Below are positions 39,001 through 47,401 of a DNA stretch of 64,000 nucleotides, one piece after another. The translations under genes were made by a program, and so were the position numbers. Source of the stretch: an uncultured Prevotella sp. (GTDB lineage Bacteria > Bacteroidota > Bacteroidia > Bacteroidales > Bacteroidaceae); the NCBI GenBank assembly GCA_900315775.1, contig ONAJ01000028.1:1-64000 (forward strand), written 5' to 3'. Positions within the stretch are counted from its first letter, which is position 1, and each line of letters starts with the position of its first letter. The notes under the pieces are model-generated. The model saw only the letters and a program-made list of their open reading frames with translations, was not told where the DNA came from and did not search any database.

Positions 39001-42000
39001 CCGAATGTCGAGCTACATGGCTGTCAACAATTGCTTTCTTGTTCGGAATCTTATACTCTGTACTATCCACGCTGTATTTATCGTAATGCACCCATACCAC
39101 ATCGTCGTAGCCACCGGAGAGGGTGTACACTATTGAATACGGGATTATGTCATAGGTATCGTCGCTAGGATCCGAAGGAGTGCTCATTCCACCAGTTGGA
39201 ATAGCAGCACCGTAATACTTATAGTCTTTCATCCTCAGCAGAGGCGACTGTGCGTCCTCCGGCAGATAGGGGAAGAAATTATGCGCTTCTGCGGCTCCTT
39301 CATCCTGCGTGGCGCTGACTGCGAGCTTAGTCGCATTGTTGATTACATGATATACGAAATTGTGCTTAACATCGTTGTTCAGGATGATTTGTGAACCAGC
39401 ACTGATGGTGCCTGTCTTCTGGGTGAAACTTGCTTCCGTTGCTGTCGTTGCAGCGACACTGGTGGTCATGCTGGCGCCATTAAGGAATGTGTAGTTGTAC
39501 GTCTCCAGTCCAGCCACAGCCAGCGCATAGCCTCCATCGGGGTGAGACAGCAGAGCAAAGTGGTCAGCTCCACTTGCTTCATTTGGCACCTTGATGCCGA
39601 TATTCATCGGGTTGGGCACAGTCGACGGGTTGTTCGTGTAATTGGCATTACGGTTGTATATGCGCACGTTATACGGGTCCGGCTTCTCATAATAGTCGGA
39701 AATCGGATTTGCAAGTACTGCAAGGAACTTCCACTGCCATACTTTCTGCTCCTCACCAACGGTGCCAGGCTTTGAGCCAGTATACAGATCTACACCAAGA
39801 CCCGCTAGGGTTAATGCACTATTCCATATTTCCGCTGTAATAGTTTCTTCCTCTTTTGACGCTCCTTCATCGGACACAGTAACCTTTTTGTAGGTGTAAG
39901 CGGCGGGAATCATCCCTATCCTAAAGTAGTATTCTCCTTCTGAAGAAAGGGCTTCTTTTGCCGCAGTATATGCATCATCGTTTGCAACGAGTTTTATAAA
40001 TTTCATCACCTTACCGTCTGCCTGCAAATCCTTGTCAGCCAGCTTGACGGTAAACCACTTACCTCCCAGGATTTGGTCAGCATCTTTGTCGGCATCTTCA
40101 TCGTAGTCGTAGCGCACATACACATTGCCACCACCCAATGTTTCTGCCGCTAATGCACCATCGATTTTCTGTTCCTCAAGACCCGTGGTAACAGTAACTT
40201 TATAATAGCTAAAATCGCCTCTAAGGCCAACCTGATAATAATAGGTACCGCTTGTGGGCAGCAGGTTGATTTGAGTATTCATCAGAGGTACCGTCGTAGC
40301 CGTCCTCTTGAACGCTGCTGACGCCGGTCCCCACTCACTAACCTTGCTGCTGGTCACATCTCCATGCACAGCTAATCCTGTATAATACGTGAAGTCCTTA
40401 GCCACCGGACTCTGGAAATGTTTGGTGACTGCAGGATATTCATCTCCGGCTCTCTTGTAGCGTATCGACTCTTTACCCTCATTGTCTATGATATGATATA
40501 CAAGACGCTCTGGACGAACGAAGAATACGGTTTGCGACCCCATTGAGCTGTTGTTTTCGGCTGATGCCTTCGCATGATTCACAGGGTCCTTTAATGTACT
40601 AAAACTATTAGCCTCATTATTGACAAGATTGAAACGTTTGGTGTGGTCGAAGCGAGGCATCAGCTGCATATTACCATTAGCATCAGACACAGCCATGAAG
40701 GTTTGGTTGGTCATCGCGATATTCGTGTGGTCATATCCTTCACTGCCTGTGCTTTCCATTGGGTCCGGATATGTGGTGTCTTCTGCAACCAAAGTGATAT
40801 TCTCACTGCCTCCCGAACCCTCATAATTACCGATCATGATACCCTCGCTCAGACGAGTGGACAGCATGTGGGAAGTCAAGAACTTACTGTTATCCGCATT
40901 CTTAAACTGAAGGTTATACGGGTCGAAGCCGTCTTTTCCGTTATCGTGATAATACTTCTTGGTTTCGGCTTCCGTCCAAGGCTCACCGGTATTGCCTGTT
41001 GTTGACGCGTACTTAATGCCCATCTCCTTGTCAATACTTTGATTCGGCTGGACATACCACAAATTGACATTGTCAATAACCCCGTCTTTGTTATCATCAA
41101 CGCTAGTGGATTCATGTTGTACCGTTTTTTGCTGGGGGTCTAAAATGGCGTCATACACATTGCCACCAGTTGGATTGCTTGCCTCATAGATGGGTTTGCT
41201 GTTATAACTGCTACCTTCGTCGCCACCATTATACCTAAGGAATCGACTGACCAGCAGGATGAGGTACTTTGAAGCGGTTTCTATTCCCGTGCTGTAATCG
41301 TACGAATAACTCTTTGCGTACTCTTCCTTCACAGTATAAGTGACAAACTGGTCGTTGAACTCATTGCCGCTCTTCACGCCTGTAGCGGTGATTGGAGGCA
41401 GGTCGCCCAAAGAGGTAGAGGTATAGTGTTCTCCATCTACTTTAATTTGGTCGCGCTCCGCTCCATTCTGCATTCTCAGTGAATACTTATGGCAACCAGA
41501 TGCCTTGGTAGCATTGCTATAGAAATAATATTTATCTACCATCGGACTGTCGTATGCTCTCAGGGCTGCCAATTCGGTATCGCCATAAGGATAGTTGGTT
41601 GTAGGAAGAGGCAGACGCATAATCTCCCATCCGTGGAGGTCGAGCAACACGAGTACAGGAGGAATGTTGACACTCTCAATGTCGAAGGTACCATTACCCA
41701 TATTGAAGGTCTGATACCAGTGCTCCAACTTCTCCACCACTTTCTTCTCGTGTCCGTTCTCTTTGTCGTTATATCCGTTCCAACGGGTGGCATTGGCATA
41801 GGCATCGTAGCTGTGCCAGCCTCTTGCTTCCAAGGTCGCTCGATAGGTGCTTTCATCTGCGGGGGTGGTTTCTGGATCATCTGTCTTTGGTACCACCCAT
41901 GTAGATTCGTCAGTACTATAGGCATCTGTACTTGCAGCAATGCCTAAGACGTGCAGCTTCGCCATGTTATAGGTTTTCCAGTACTGCTCAAACGATGTTA

Positions 42001-42079
42001 CCTTGCGGCGTTCGTTCTCGCCACTTCCTGTAGTGTTGCCGTCACCATCTAAATCTGCTTCCACAGGATAGGTAGTCAT
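36008..42079 (-). CDS. Giant modular surface protein, C-terminal part (frame-broken)
   Basis: 2023 residues, starting without a signal peptide at an ATG that overlaps the stop of the preceding part by one base. Repeated modules recur: a YHIIDNEGKE/YHVINNATKL-type strand, a SP...YYT/YYG segment, a strand ending VYVRYDYDED or VWVHYDKY, then a DPYNVRIYN/DPYALKIRH block. The C-terminus (CIYDLSGRKVATEQ...LAAGIYILNGHKFIKK) resembles the short sorting tail seen on many Prevotella and Porphyromonas secreted proteins (T9SS-like). Reading upstream of its ATG in the same frame gives SSYGWNFAGYRLGAQ, a natural continuation, so this is best seen as the rest of the upstream gene after a 1-nt deletion. It is the last gene of the fimbrial locus. 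Confidence 0.82.
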   Translation of the reverse strand: MTTYPVEADLDGDGNTTGSGENERRKVTSFEQYWKTYNMAKLHVLGIAASTDAYSTDESTWVVPKTDDPETTPADESTYRATLEARGWHSYDAYANATRWNGYNDKENGHEKKVVEKLEHWYQTFNMGNGTFDIESVNIPPVLVLLDLHGWEIMRLPLPTTNYPYGDTELAALRAYDSPMVDKYYFYSNATKASGCHKYSLRMQNGAERDQIKVDGEHYTSTSLGDLPPITATGVKSGNEFNDQFVTYTVKEEYAKSYSYDYSTGIETASKYLILLVSRFLRYNGGDEGSSYNSKPIYEASNPTGGNVYDAILDPQQKTVQHESTSVDDNKDGVIDNVNLWYVQPNQSIDKEMGIKYASTTGNTGEPWTEAETKKYYHDNGKDGFDPYNLQFKNADNSKFLTSHMLSTRLSEGIMIGNYEGSGGSENITLVAEDTTYPDPMESTGSEGYDHTNIAMTNQTFMAVSDANGNMQLMPRFDHTKRFNLVNNEANSFSTLKDPVNHAKASAENNSSMGSQTVFFVRPERLVYHIIDNEGKESIRYKRAGDEYPAVTKHFQSPVAKDFTYYTGLAVHGDVTSSKVSEWGPASAAFKRTATTVPLMNTQINLLPTSGTYYYQVGLRGDFSYYKVTVTTGLEEQKIDGALAAETLGGGNVYVRYDYDEDADKDADQILGGKWFTVKLADKDLQADGKVMKFIKLVANDDAYTAAKEALSSEGEYYFRIGMIPAAYTYKKVTVSDEGASKEEETITAEIWNSALTLAGLGVDLYTGSKPGTVGEEQKVWQWKFLAVLANPISDYYEKPDPYNVRIYNRNANYTNNPSTVPNPMNIGIKVPNEASGADHFALLSHPDGGYALAVAGLETYNYTFLNGASMTTSVAATTATEASFTQKTGTISAGSQIILNNDVKHNFVYHVINNATKLAVSATQDEGAAEAHNFFPYLPEDAQSPLLRMKDYKYYGAAIPTGGMSTPSDPSDDTYDIIPYSIVYTLSGGYDDVVWVHYDKYSVDSTEYKIPNKKAIVDSHVARHSESVDVSMNINGELPYNIIWYNDNMMSTATEDAPTISDGGSQTLSGLKKNVWYIVGNDPYALKIRHKESSNYVNGTSTLVAAAADAKEFMLLRKSGYDYGILQETAGTNKLSGYGQTMVSGDPTKFIIFGLSVHDLIYRLVIAKTCTNEEIENDKEHAIVPDHSKYVDIPFRTEESGAEITKRIYGSTQRDLESIADPTLEDPNPIEGSKYQLGRTLTWGGNSYTYCHDAGAVSIGDDLTVPNVFNRPNCTFEFYIAGIYDGSTGEKLTGLESKYKGLKLNKLMSDADLIDETVVVNIVYKFNEDLATNNGMDFVRSTEDKCWYTFETSGGGTPYLAHYTNAWGLQSMEGRETRYTNDYLWTPVGDVYGFKMYNRYMIKNSNASSDDDKSKMMTYAGDAAENNKLVVAVPGTGSYTSGNEVFELLPGDNPNSGYFRVHPVVNNSGTQYYVKRKDTSGDIDSDGKDDLNYTILSTTPSDWTFGLDMSLMTPYYERAGYVGGLTAAGKTAYETAVSSGTIMDIQHVVYDDAKIIPFTKGYYRLHNQPGVSGIDPVRYASGYLHETEKTAVSGGIPMHFYSRASVGTTFGGTEGLGSGFTETVATRGDIPVDSTEYDPSTIFYLDGAVTSNKTISTATMSTQGLNVLGNKMTTETGTTFTLIDIGGATFLIVDELTPATRKYFNFDQTSNIYDLKFAHEVPTDDAKWCLQPIQKTGTAGNGEMPLNIRTNNGGDGYYYSTLYMPFDVLLPADAGTGSSAKTYYAYTSKKWYNEGVNPVPVPEKTIAETTYGEGKFVPAGTPVIIRTNDDSESLSLTLPTTAPSPSIDCVFTGSYLEKKLEASNPARDVYTLGLPMTSDVDKDGDYVTSGGITAPLPTFDNKGVGFYINATPNKEADPLEALWKRNNLYVLHNKIYYRVAAAPGAREMEMEAPIFVPIIFGDEEEEQELLPDGSRQTIAGDGCIYDLSGRKVATEQQVQDGSWRTTLAAGIYILNGHKFIKK

Positions 42080-45000
42080 CAGTTTGTATGCTCCCTGAGC
42101 ACCGAGGCGATACCCGGCAAAGTTCCACCCGTAACTACTTTCTTCACGCCTTCAGCGTCTTGATTGAAGTGTACTGCGTAAGTCTGTAGATAAGTGGGGT
42201 GACTGACACCGTTATAGGATATGGTGCTTCTGGAGTGTATCCTCACGTGGTAGGGGTCCGGTTGATTGTTGTTTGTGCTATTAAAGTACCACACCCAGCG
42301 AGGGCGTGTGCTGGCGCCACCTGCCATCTGTTCGTCTTTCATCGCCTGGCTGTAGATGTTCAGGTTACCGTCACCGTTGGTGTAAGGATATACTGCCTGC
42401 AGCTTCGTCGATGTCAGTTTATCGTTACCATCCTCCAGGTAGTAGCCCTCAGCGAAGGGCTCAAGGAACTTCAATGTGTATTGATTGGTGTTACCAAACT
42501 TCACTATATCATTTGCGTCGTAGGTGACGTAGATGTGGGTTCCGCGATAGGCTCTGGTTATATGAACCTGATAATAGCTTGCACCATTATTTACTTTGAA
42601 ATAGTAGTCGTGCTCGGTACCTGTCAGTTTCTTTGCTTTTGTATCCAAGTCGGTATCATCACTTGCCTCGAGTTTGTAACCTTCAGATGCGCTTCCCCAA
42701 GCTTCGGAATCAGATGCAGTTTTAGAATATGTGGCATTAAGATCTGCAAGGGTTCCAAGCGGATTGGGATCTGCTTTTACCGTATAGACATCACCAGCTT
42801 TATTAATGTCGTTCTCAGCATAATAGTGATAGGTTCCTACCAACGGACTTTGATAATCCTCTGGCAACGCGAGGTCTGGGCTTTGGCTGGTCAGAGTCAG
42901 CAATTCATGATTCGACTTATCTATCAAGTGGTAGGTATAGGGGATAGTCTGTTCCAATCGGAATTTCAGCACATCGCTACCGTGAACATATCCGTCGTTT
43001 TCTACGTCGTTATAATAGATTTTCACGGTGTTTTCAGCAGGGCGTCCTATATTATAATATGTAGAGGAAGCGTCCACACCGTCTCCTGTAGCTACCAACA
43101 CTTCATAGACACCGGCATTGGTGCTTGCCTTGGCTACAAATCGCTGAGCATCAGCTCTTGTCGTAGTAAAACTGAGAGCCCCAGCATTTTCTATTGTTGC
43201 CACATCTATCCAAGCACCTTTTTGCCTTTCCGGGTTGGTTTTTATTCCGTTGTCATCATACACATCAGGATTTTCCGTCTGACCTGCAACTTTTTCAGCC
43301 ACAGAAGGAAGAACCTCTCTTGCCCCCAGGTTGTCGATAAGCATAGCGTAGGGGTCTCGGTTTCTCAACTTCCAAAGGAAGTTTTTATCTTTCAAATCAG
43401 CAGGGGTGGGAGCTGTTTTTGTACTCAGTGAACTGCCGTTGAAGTAAACATATTGTCCATTAAGCACCACGTTAAACTCCTGGTCCTCACTCAGCCTAAT
43501 CGGCTTGCTGCTGAGTTGACTAGTGGTATAGGTAACATAGATGTCCGCTGCTGTATTAGGCGTCTCGGTGATAGCAGTTTGCTCTGAAGGATTATGAAAG
43601 TCGCGACGATTGACTACGTCGTCATTATTTCTATCCGTATAACTGCTGTAGAACGTCACCGTCTCGTCCAAAATGAACGGGCTGACGATGATACTTGGGA
43701 TGCTGGCAAGTGACAATGCCGAGAAGATGGTCTGACTGGATGTGGCCTTCACAGCGATGCGGCCAGACTTATCTACAATGTTGTAAGTATAAGTCCGCTT
43801 GGGCAACTCCAGCACTTTCACACGGGTAGAGTTTGTTGTGCTATATTCTACGGTATTTCCGTCAAAGGATGAAGACGTTGTGCCCTGAGTGATGGTGATA
43901 ACAGAAGGATTAGCAGGGCTTTCTGATGGCTTACTACCTTCTGCATTATTATATTGCTGGAAGGTAAGAGTCATCGTCTTGTCTTCACCACTCTTGTTCT
44001 CAGCTATCTTCACCACAATAGTCATCGTTGTGCCCGTCACCTGTTTTACGTTATTAAGTTCCGGTGTGACAGAAACTATCTGACTATCATCCCCTCCTGC
44101 GGTGATTCCGTAATATTTACTAGTATTCAATCCGCTGATGTTGAGAATGACGGTCTGGGCATTTTTATCCGTGGTGGGAAGTGAAGGATCAGAACCATAC
44201 GCAACGTCTGCACTCACATGTCCTGTATTCCAATTCCAATAGCCTGTGCCGTTATACTCACGCAGCAGGAAGCTGCCTGTCGTTGCATCGTAAGGCATTT
44301 CCCATGTATCGTGACCACCCAGAGTGACGTAGTTCGAACCCTCACGATACAGCACTTTCAGTTCGTAAGGGTCACCCACAAAGGCAAACTCACTCTCCTT
44401 TACAAACTCGCCGTTGGCGCCATTGTTCTTGTAGGTGCCACTATTGTTCTTAATCTTTCTACCAGATTCCTGAACGCTTCCGTCGTCTGTCAACTCATAC
44501 CAAGTGGCTGTGGTGTAGCTGGCTGATGGTGACAGGAACTTCGGAGCAGAAGCTGACACATTATAGCCCACATAGACCTTATATCCTTCGGTGTTATCGT
44601 AGTCGGCCTGAGAGAATTCTGTAATCTCCTGAGTACAAGCTGCATCCTTATAGAACTTACCATTGAATTCTATATATTTACGCTTCAGGGCATCGGGCAG
44701 ATATTTGGTCTCAATAACACCATTTTCTACCGTATATTGGCTGACCTGGTCCAATACAGAAACGACATTGCCGAAAGGTGTGACTACCTTAAACGTCAAC
44801 TTCTTGATGGGATAGATACCTTCTATCGTGAGGTTATTCGTCGCATTATCCAGTGCAACCTGATTTATCACCAAATTGTTACAAGTGTTCGCCTCTTTTA
44901 GATAATACAAATCTGTCGGAGTGTTGCCAGAGCCGTCTTGCATTCTAGTGCCCATAAAAACGAAGTCAGTGGATTTGGAGTTGTTCAGCAGGGCAAAAGA

Positions 45001-46032
45001 GTTCCTAATCGTACCATTTTGTCCGTGATAATATCCGGTTCTGGCATCCCAACCTGTGCCAGAACCTTCTGTCAAATTCGTCGGGTTTGCGGGGAGACTG
45101 GAATCGTATGCTTTGTTATAATGTCTGTGCTCATCACTTGCAAAATACGTATTGGCGGTTCCGTTGGAAAACAGACTACCTTCCTTGTAGTACTTATATA
45201 CAAATTCGTTATTACTATTATCATTCTTTTCTATATAAGTAGTGTCCTTAGCATAGGCGGTACGAATGATGATGTTATAGGGGTCACTACCAACAAACTC
45301 AAACATGAAGTGGAACTTTGAGCCCGTTATAGCCTCTTTGTTCTTATTATCACCACTGCTCCAATAAGAACCGACTTTGGTGCTGGACACATCCACCTTC
45401 ATAAAGTCCTCACTGGCCAGCATCTCCGGATCGACAATCGTCTTAGGCAGAACGGCAGGACGGTTGTTACGTCCTCGGTTGTATGCAAAGAAGCCCTTTT
45501 CCACTTCCTTGCCCTTGTTGTCATAGCCTATTGCTTTGATGTTGTATTTCACCGAACCGTTGAGCTGGGCTATTTCATTTGATGAATTGTATGTATAAAC
45601 AACATAGTAATCTGCTGTAGTACCAGAAAGAGTCGTGTTTTCTGCTACTGGTATAGCATCATCCGAAGTGTCTCCAGATGTATCCTCACCCTTCACCACA
45701 TAAGTATAACCTTTGTTTTGGTTATTCGTAGCATCGAAGAGTTTTACAGCAGAAGGACTCTTGGTGACATCCCCAGCTGCATAATACGTGAACCCTGTAG
45801 CCAGCGGACTCTTGTAGGCAGCAGGCAACTCCAATTTAGACTGACCCTTCACAGTAACCTTGAATGCCTCCAGACGTTTTCCGGAGATTTCCGCCCTCAT
45901 GTGGTAGATGCTATTGTTAATCGGCAACGTCAGGATGTGGTAGGTCACATCTGTGGCCCATATTTTGTTTTGCGCTCCTGCGAGTAGCAGGAATACCAAG
46001 AGAGTTCGTATTATGAATCTATATTGTTTCAT
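42079..46032 (-). CDS. Giant modular surface protein, N-terminal part (frame-broken)
   Basis: 1317 residues with a signal peptide (FIIRTLLVFLLLAGAQNKIWA). It contains the same repeated modules as the downstream part, for example YTYHLIDKSNHELL, YTYNIVDKSGRIAV, DPYNIIIRTAYAK, DPYELKVLYREG and DPYHVRIHSRST. The last 19 residues (VVTGGTLPGIASVLREHTN) do not fit a module. Adding one A to the AAA at 42139-42141 (minus strand) joins both parts into one protein of about 3,340 aa. The position after two fimbrillins suggests a surface adhesin or fimbria-linked protein, but no function is known. Confidence 0.82.
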   Translation of the reverse strand: MKQYRFIIRTLLVFLLLAGAQNKIWATDVTYHILTLPINNSIYHMRAEISGKRLEAFKVTVKGQSKLELPAAYKSPLATGFTYYAAGDVTKSPSAVKLFDATNNQNKGYTYVVKGEDTSGDTSDDAIPVAENTTLSGTTADYYVVYTYNSSNEIAQLNGSVKYNIKAIGYDNKGKEVEKGFFAYNRGRNNRPAVLPKTIVDPEMLASEDFMKVDVSSTKVGSYWSSGDNKNKEAITGSKFHFMFEFVGSDPYNIIIRTAYAKDTTYIEKNDNSNNEFVYKYYKEGSLFSNGTANTYFASDEHRHYNKAYDSSLPANPTNLTEGSGTGWDARTGYYHGQNGTIRNSFALLNNSKSTDFVFMGTRMQDGSGNTPTDLYYLKEANTCNNLVINQVALDNATNNLTIEGIYPIKKLTFKVVTPFGNVVSVLDQVSQYTVENGVIETKYLPDALKRKYIEFNGKFYKDAACTQEITEFSQADYDNTEGYKVYVGYNVSASAPKFLSPSASYTTATWYELTDDGSVQESGRKIKNNSGTYKNNGANGEFVKESEFAFVGDPYELKVLYREGSNYVTLGGHDTWEMPYDATTGSFLLREYNGTGYWNWNTGHVSADVAYGSDPSLPTTDKNAQTVILNISGLNTSKYYGITAGGDDSQIVSVTPELNNVKQVTGTTMTIVVKIAENKSGEDKTMTLTFQQYNNAEGSKPSESPANPSVITITQGTTSSSFDGNTVEYSTTNSTRVKVLELPKRTYTYNIVDKSGRIAVKATSSQTIFSALSLASIPSIIVSPFILDETVTFYSSYTDRNNDDVVNRRDFHNPSEQTAITETPNTAADIYVTYTTSQLSSKPIRLSEDQEFNVVLNGQYVYFNGSSLSTKTAPTPADLKDKNFLWKLRNRDPYAMLIDNLGAREVLPSVAEKVAGQTENPDVYDDNGIKTNPERQKGAWIDVATIENAGALSFTTTRADAQRFVAKASTNAGVYEVLVATGDGVDASSTYYNIGRPAENTVKIYYNDVENDGYVHGSDVLKFRLEQTIPYTYHLIDKSNHELLTLTSQSPDLALPEDYQSPLVGTYHYYAENDINKAGDVYTVKADPNPLGTLADLNATYSKTASDSEAWGSASEGYKLEASDDTDLDTKAKKLTGTEHDYYFKVNNGASYYQVHITRAYRGTHIYVTYDANDIVKFGNTNQYTLKFLEPFAEGYYLEDGNDKLTSTKLQAVYPYTNGDGNLNIYSQAMKDEQMAGGASTRPRWVWYFNSTNNNQPDPYHVRIHSRSTISYNGVSHPTYLQTYAVHFNQDAEGVKKVVTGGTLPGIASVLREHTN

Positions 46033-46085
46033 TATCTATATTTCGTTTTACATCTTACTTCTTACATCAAACATCATACATCTTC

Positions 46086-47093
46086 TTACCATTGTTCGGT
46101 GTATTTTGCTATATCAACCTTAAGTCCTAATTTGTCGAGCGTCAGGTTGTAGGTATATATGTAACCAGCCTGCCAGTTGAAGTCAACATTGGTTCCGTAG
46201 TCGCTGATGGTTACTGGGTTGCTCCAATCGTCCCAAGTGGCATTGACTGTGAGGTACTTAGAGCCGTAGTTGTTTGGGATAACAAGGAAGGGCGTGGATT
46301 CTGTGGTTGCTGTGCCGTATTTCAGCGTTTGCGTTATCGTCATATCGGTGCTGCCGGTGAGGCCGGTCCAAGTCATATCGCTACCATCGAAAGTGCAGGT
46401 ACCTGCGGTCTTCAGGCCATTTATGCTGATGCTATTTATCTTCACATGTGTGCCACTTGCAGCAGTAATGGTAAATTTTATAACTGCCAAGGGATGCTTG
46501 AATACCATTGGCAGAGCGCCACCTTCTTCAGTCTGTGTGGCAAGGGTCTGGTTGGGTAGTACAGATACCAGGAATTCCTGCATTGAGCTTTGAGACGCAA
46601 GCGTCATATAGCTGCTCATGTCGCAAGTGAAACTTACTCCTGTGCTGTGGTTGTATGTTGGATCTCCGATGTATGCTGGCTTGTCGAAAGGACAGAAACC
46701 TACGAAGTCGAGTGTTGATGCTGGTGTTGAGCCTCCTGCTACTGTAGAGCCGTCGAAGGGCCAGTAGTAGTGTTCCTGTGCACCAGCAGCCCAGAACTTC
46801 CAGGCATTGGGCTCGTTTACGTTGTCGTAGTGCAGCGTCTTACCATTAAGATACTTTGTCTCAGTATCATGATAGTAAGCATCAATCTTGAGGTCATAGT
46901 CCTGCAGCGCTGTATTGTTGTCTATTGTAGTGCGAGAACCCTTCAGCATACTCGTCACGTTAGTCTGGACACGTATTTCCTGCGGCTCTCCCCCAACCTG
47001 CTGGGTAGAGTCGCTGTTATCTTTCGAGCAGCCTGCCAGCAACATTCCTGCCGCCAGCACCCCTATATATATATAATAATGTGTAACCTTCAT
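46086..47093 (-). CDS. Fimbrillin-family lipoprotein (minor subunit candidate)
   Basis: 335 residues from the ATG at 47093; an ATG at 47099 would add two. The lipoprotein signal ends in AAGMLLAGC. The FimA/Mfa-type features are the SRTTIDNN segment, the KYLNGKTLHYDNVNEPNAWKFW-like region (core KYLNGKTLHY), HPLAVIKFTI and the late strand NWQAGYIYTYNLTLDKLGLKVD. It follows the larger fimbrillin by about 310 nt of hairpin- and repeat-rich DNA, and an octamer repeat abuts its start codon. Likely a component of a type V fimbria built by lipoprotein precursors. Confidence 0.85.
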   Translation of the reverse strand: MKVTHYYIYIGVLAAGMLLAGCSKDNSDSTQQVGGEPQEIRVQTNVTSMLKGSRTTIDNNTALQDYDLKIDAYYHDTETKYLNGKTLHYDNVNEPNAWKFWAAGAQEHYYWPFDGSTVAGGSTPASTLDFVGFCPFDKPAYIGDPTYNHSTGVSFTCDMSSYMTLASQSSMQEFLVSVLPNQTLATQTEEGGALPMVFKHPLAVIKFTITAASGTHVKINSISINGLKTAGTCTFDGSDMTWTGLTGSTDMTITQTLKYGTATTESTPFLVIPNNYGSKYLTVNATWDDWSNPVTISDYGTNVDFNWQAGYIYTYNLTLDKLGLKVDIAKYTEQW

Positions 47094-47098
47094 CGTCA

Positions 47099-47122
47099 TT
47101 TCATCATTTCATCATTTCATCT
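47099..47122. repeat. TTTCATCA octamer array at a fimbrillin start
   Basis: Three 8-nt units (47099-47106, 47107-47114, 47115-47122) lie immediately upstream of the fimbrillin ATG (47093). They bring several extra ATGs into the leader. Unit number could affect translation. Confidence 0.75.
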
Positions 47123-47192
47123 TACATCCAGGGACCGTCCCTGAGTGCAATTCTCTTTCAAAGCTGACACAGAACCAGAGTTGCGTGCTAAG

Positions 47193-47258
47193 AACGAGCC
47201 GTAACCTCGTTGCCGACGAGCCGTAACCTCGTTACCGACGAGCCGTAACCTCGTTTTC
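47193..47258. repeat. Three tandem 22-nt repeats
   Basis: ACGAGCCGTAACCTCGTT is the core, repeated at 47193, 47215 and 47237 with 22-nt period. Each unit is itself a small inverted repeat (AACGAG / CTCGTT). It lies in the gap between the two fimbrillin genes. Confidence 0.85.
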
Positions 47259-47332
47259 CTTCTTTTTCTAATTCTGTATCAACAATGTCAAAGAACAATT
47301 TTCGGCTCCGAGCCATTTTATTTTTTCTGTGT

Positions 47333-47396
47333 AGCCAAGCGGGGAGTCGAACCCCACCTGGCTTATTGGTTATCCTAGAATGGTTCCTAGGGAATG
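47333..47396 (-). promoter_or_regulatory. Two hairpins after the larger fimbrillin gene
   Basis: On the minus strand, directly after the stop at 47402, CCTAG...CTAGG forms a small hairpin. Next comes a 12-bp hairpin with wobbles, AGCCAGGTGGGG / CCCCGCTTGGCT with loop TTCGACT (about 47367-47337). No T run follows. It may stabilise the fimbrillin mRNA or attenuate read-through. The TTCGACT loop mimics a tRNA T arm, but no tRNA is present. Confidence 0.6.
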
Positions 47397-47401
47397 TTGC
47401 A

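Noticed and set aside
42079..42150. Programmed -1 frameshift in the giant surface gene
   Set aside because: The site reads GTG AAG AAA GTA, without a canonical slippery heptamer such as A AAA AAG, and no strong downstream structure was noticed. A simple deletion is more likely, though not excluded.
47333..47370. tRNA-like T arm (GGGGTTCGACTCCCC) on the minus strand
   Set aside because: No D arm, anticodon arm or matching 5' acceptor strand within tRNA distance; it is better explained as the tip of a 12-bp hairpin after the fimbrillin gene.
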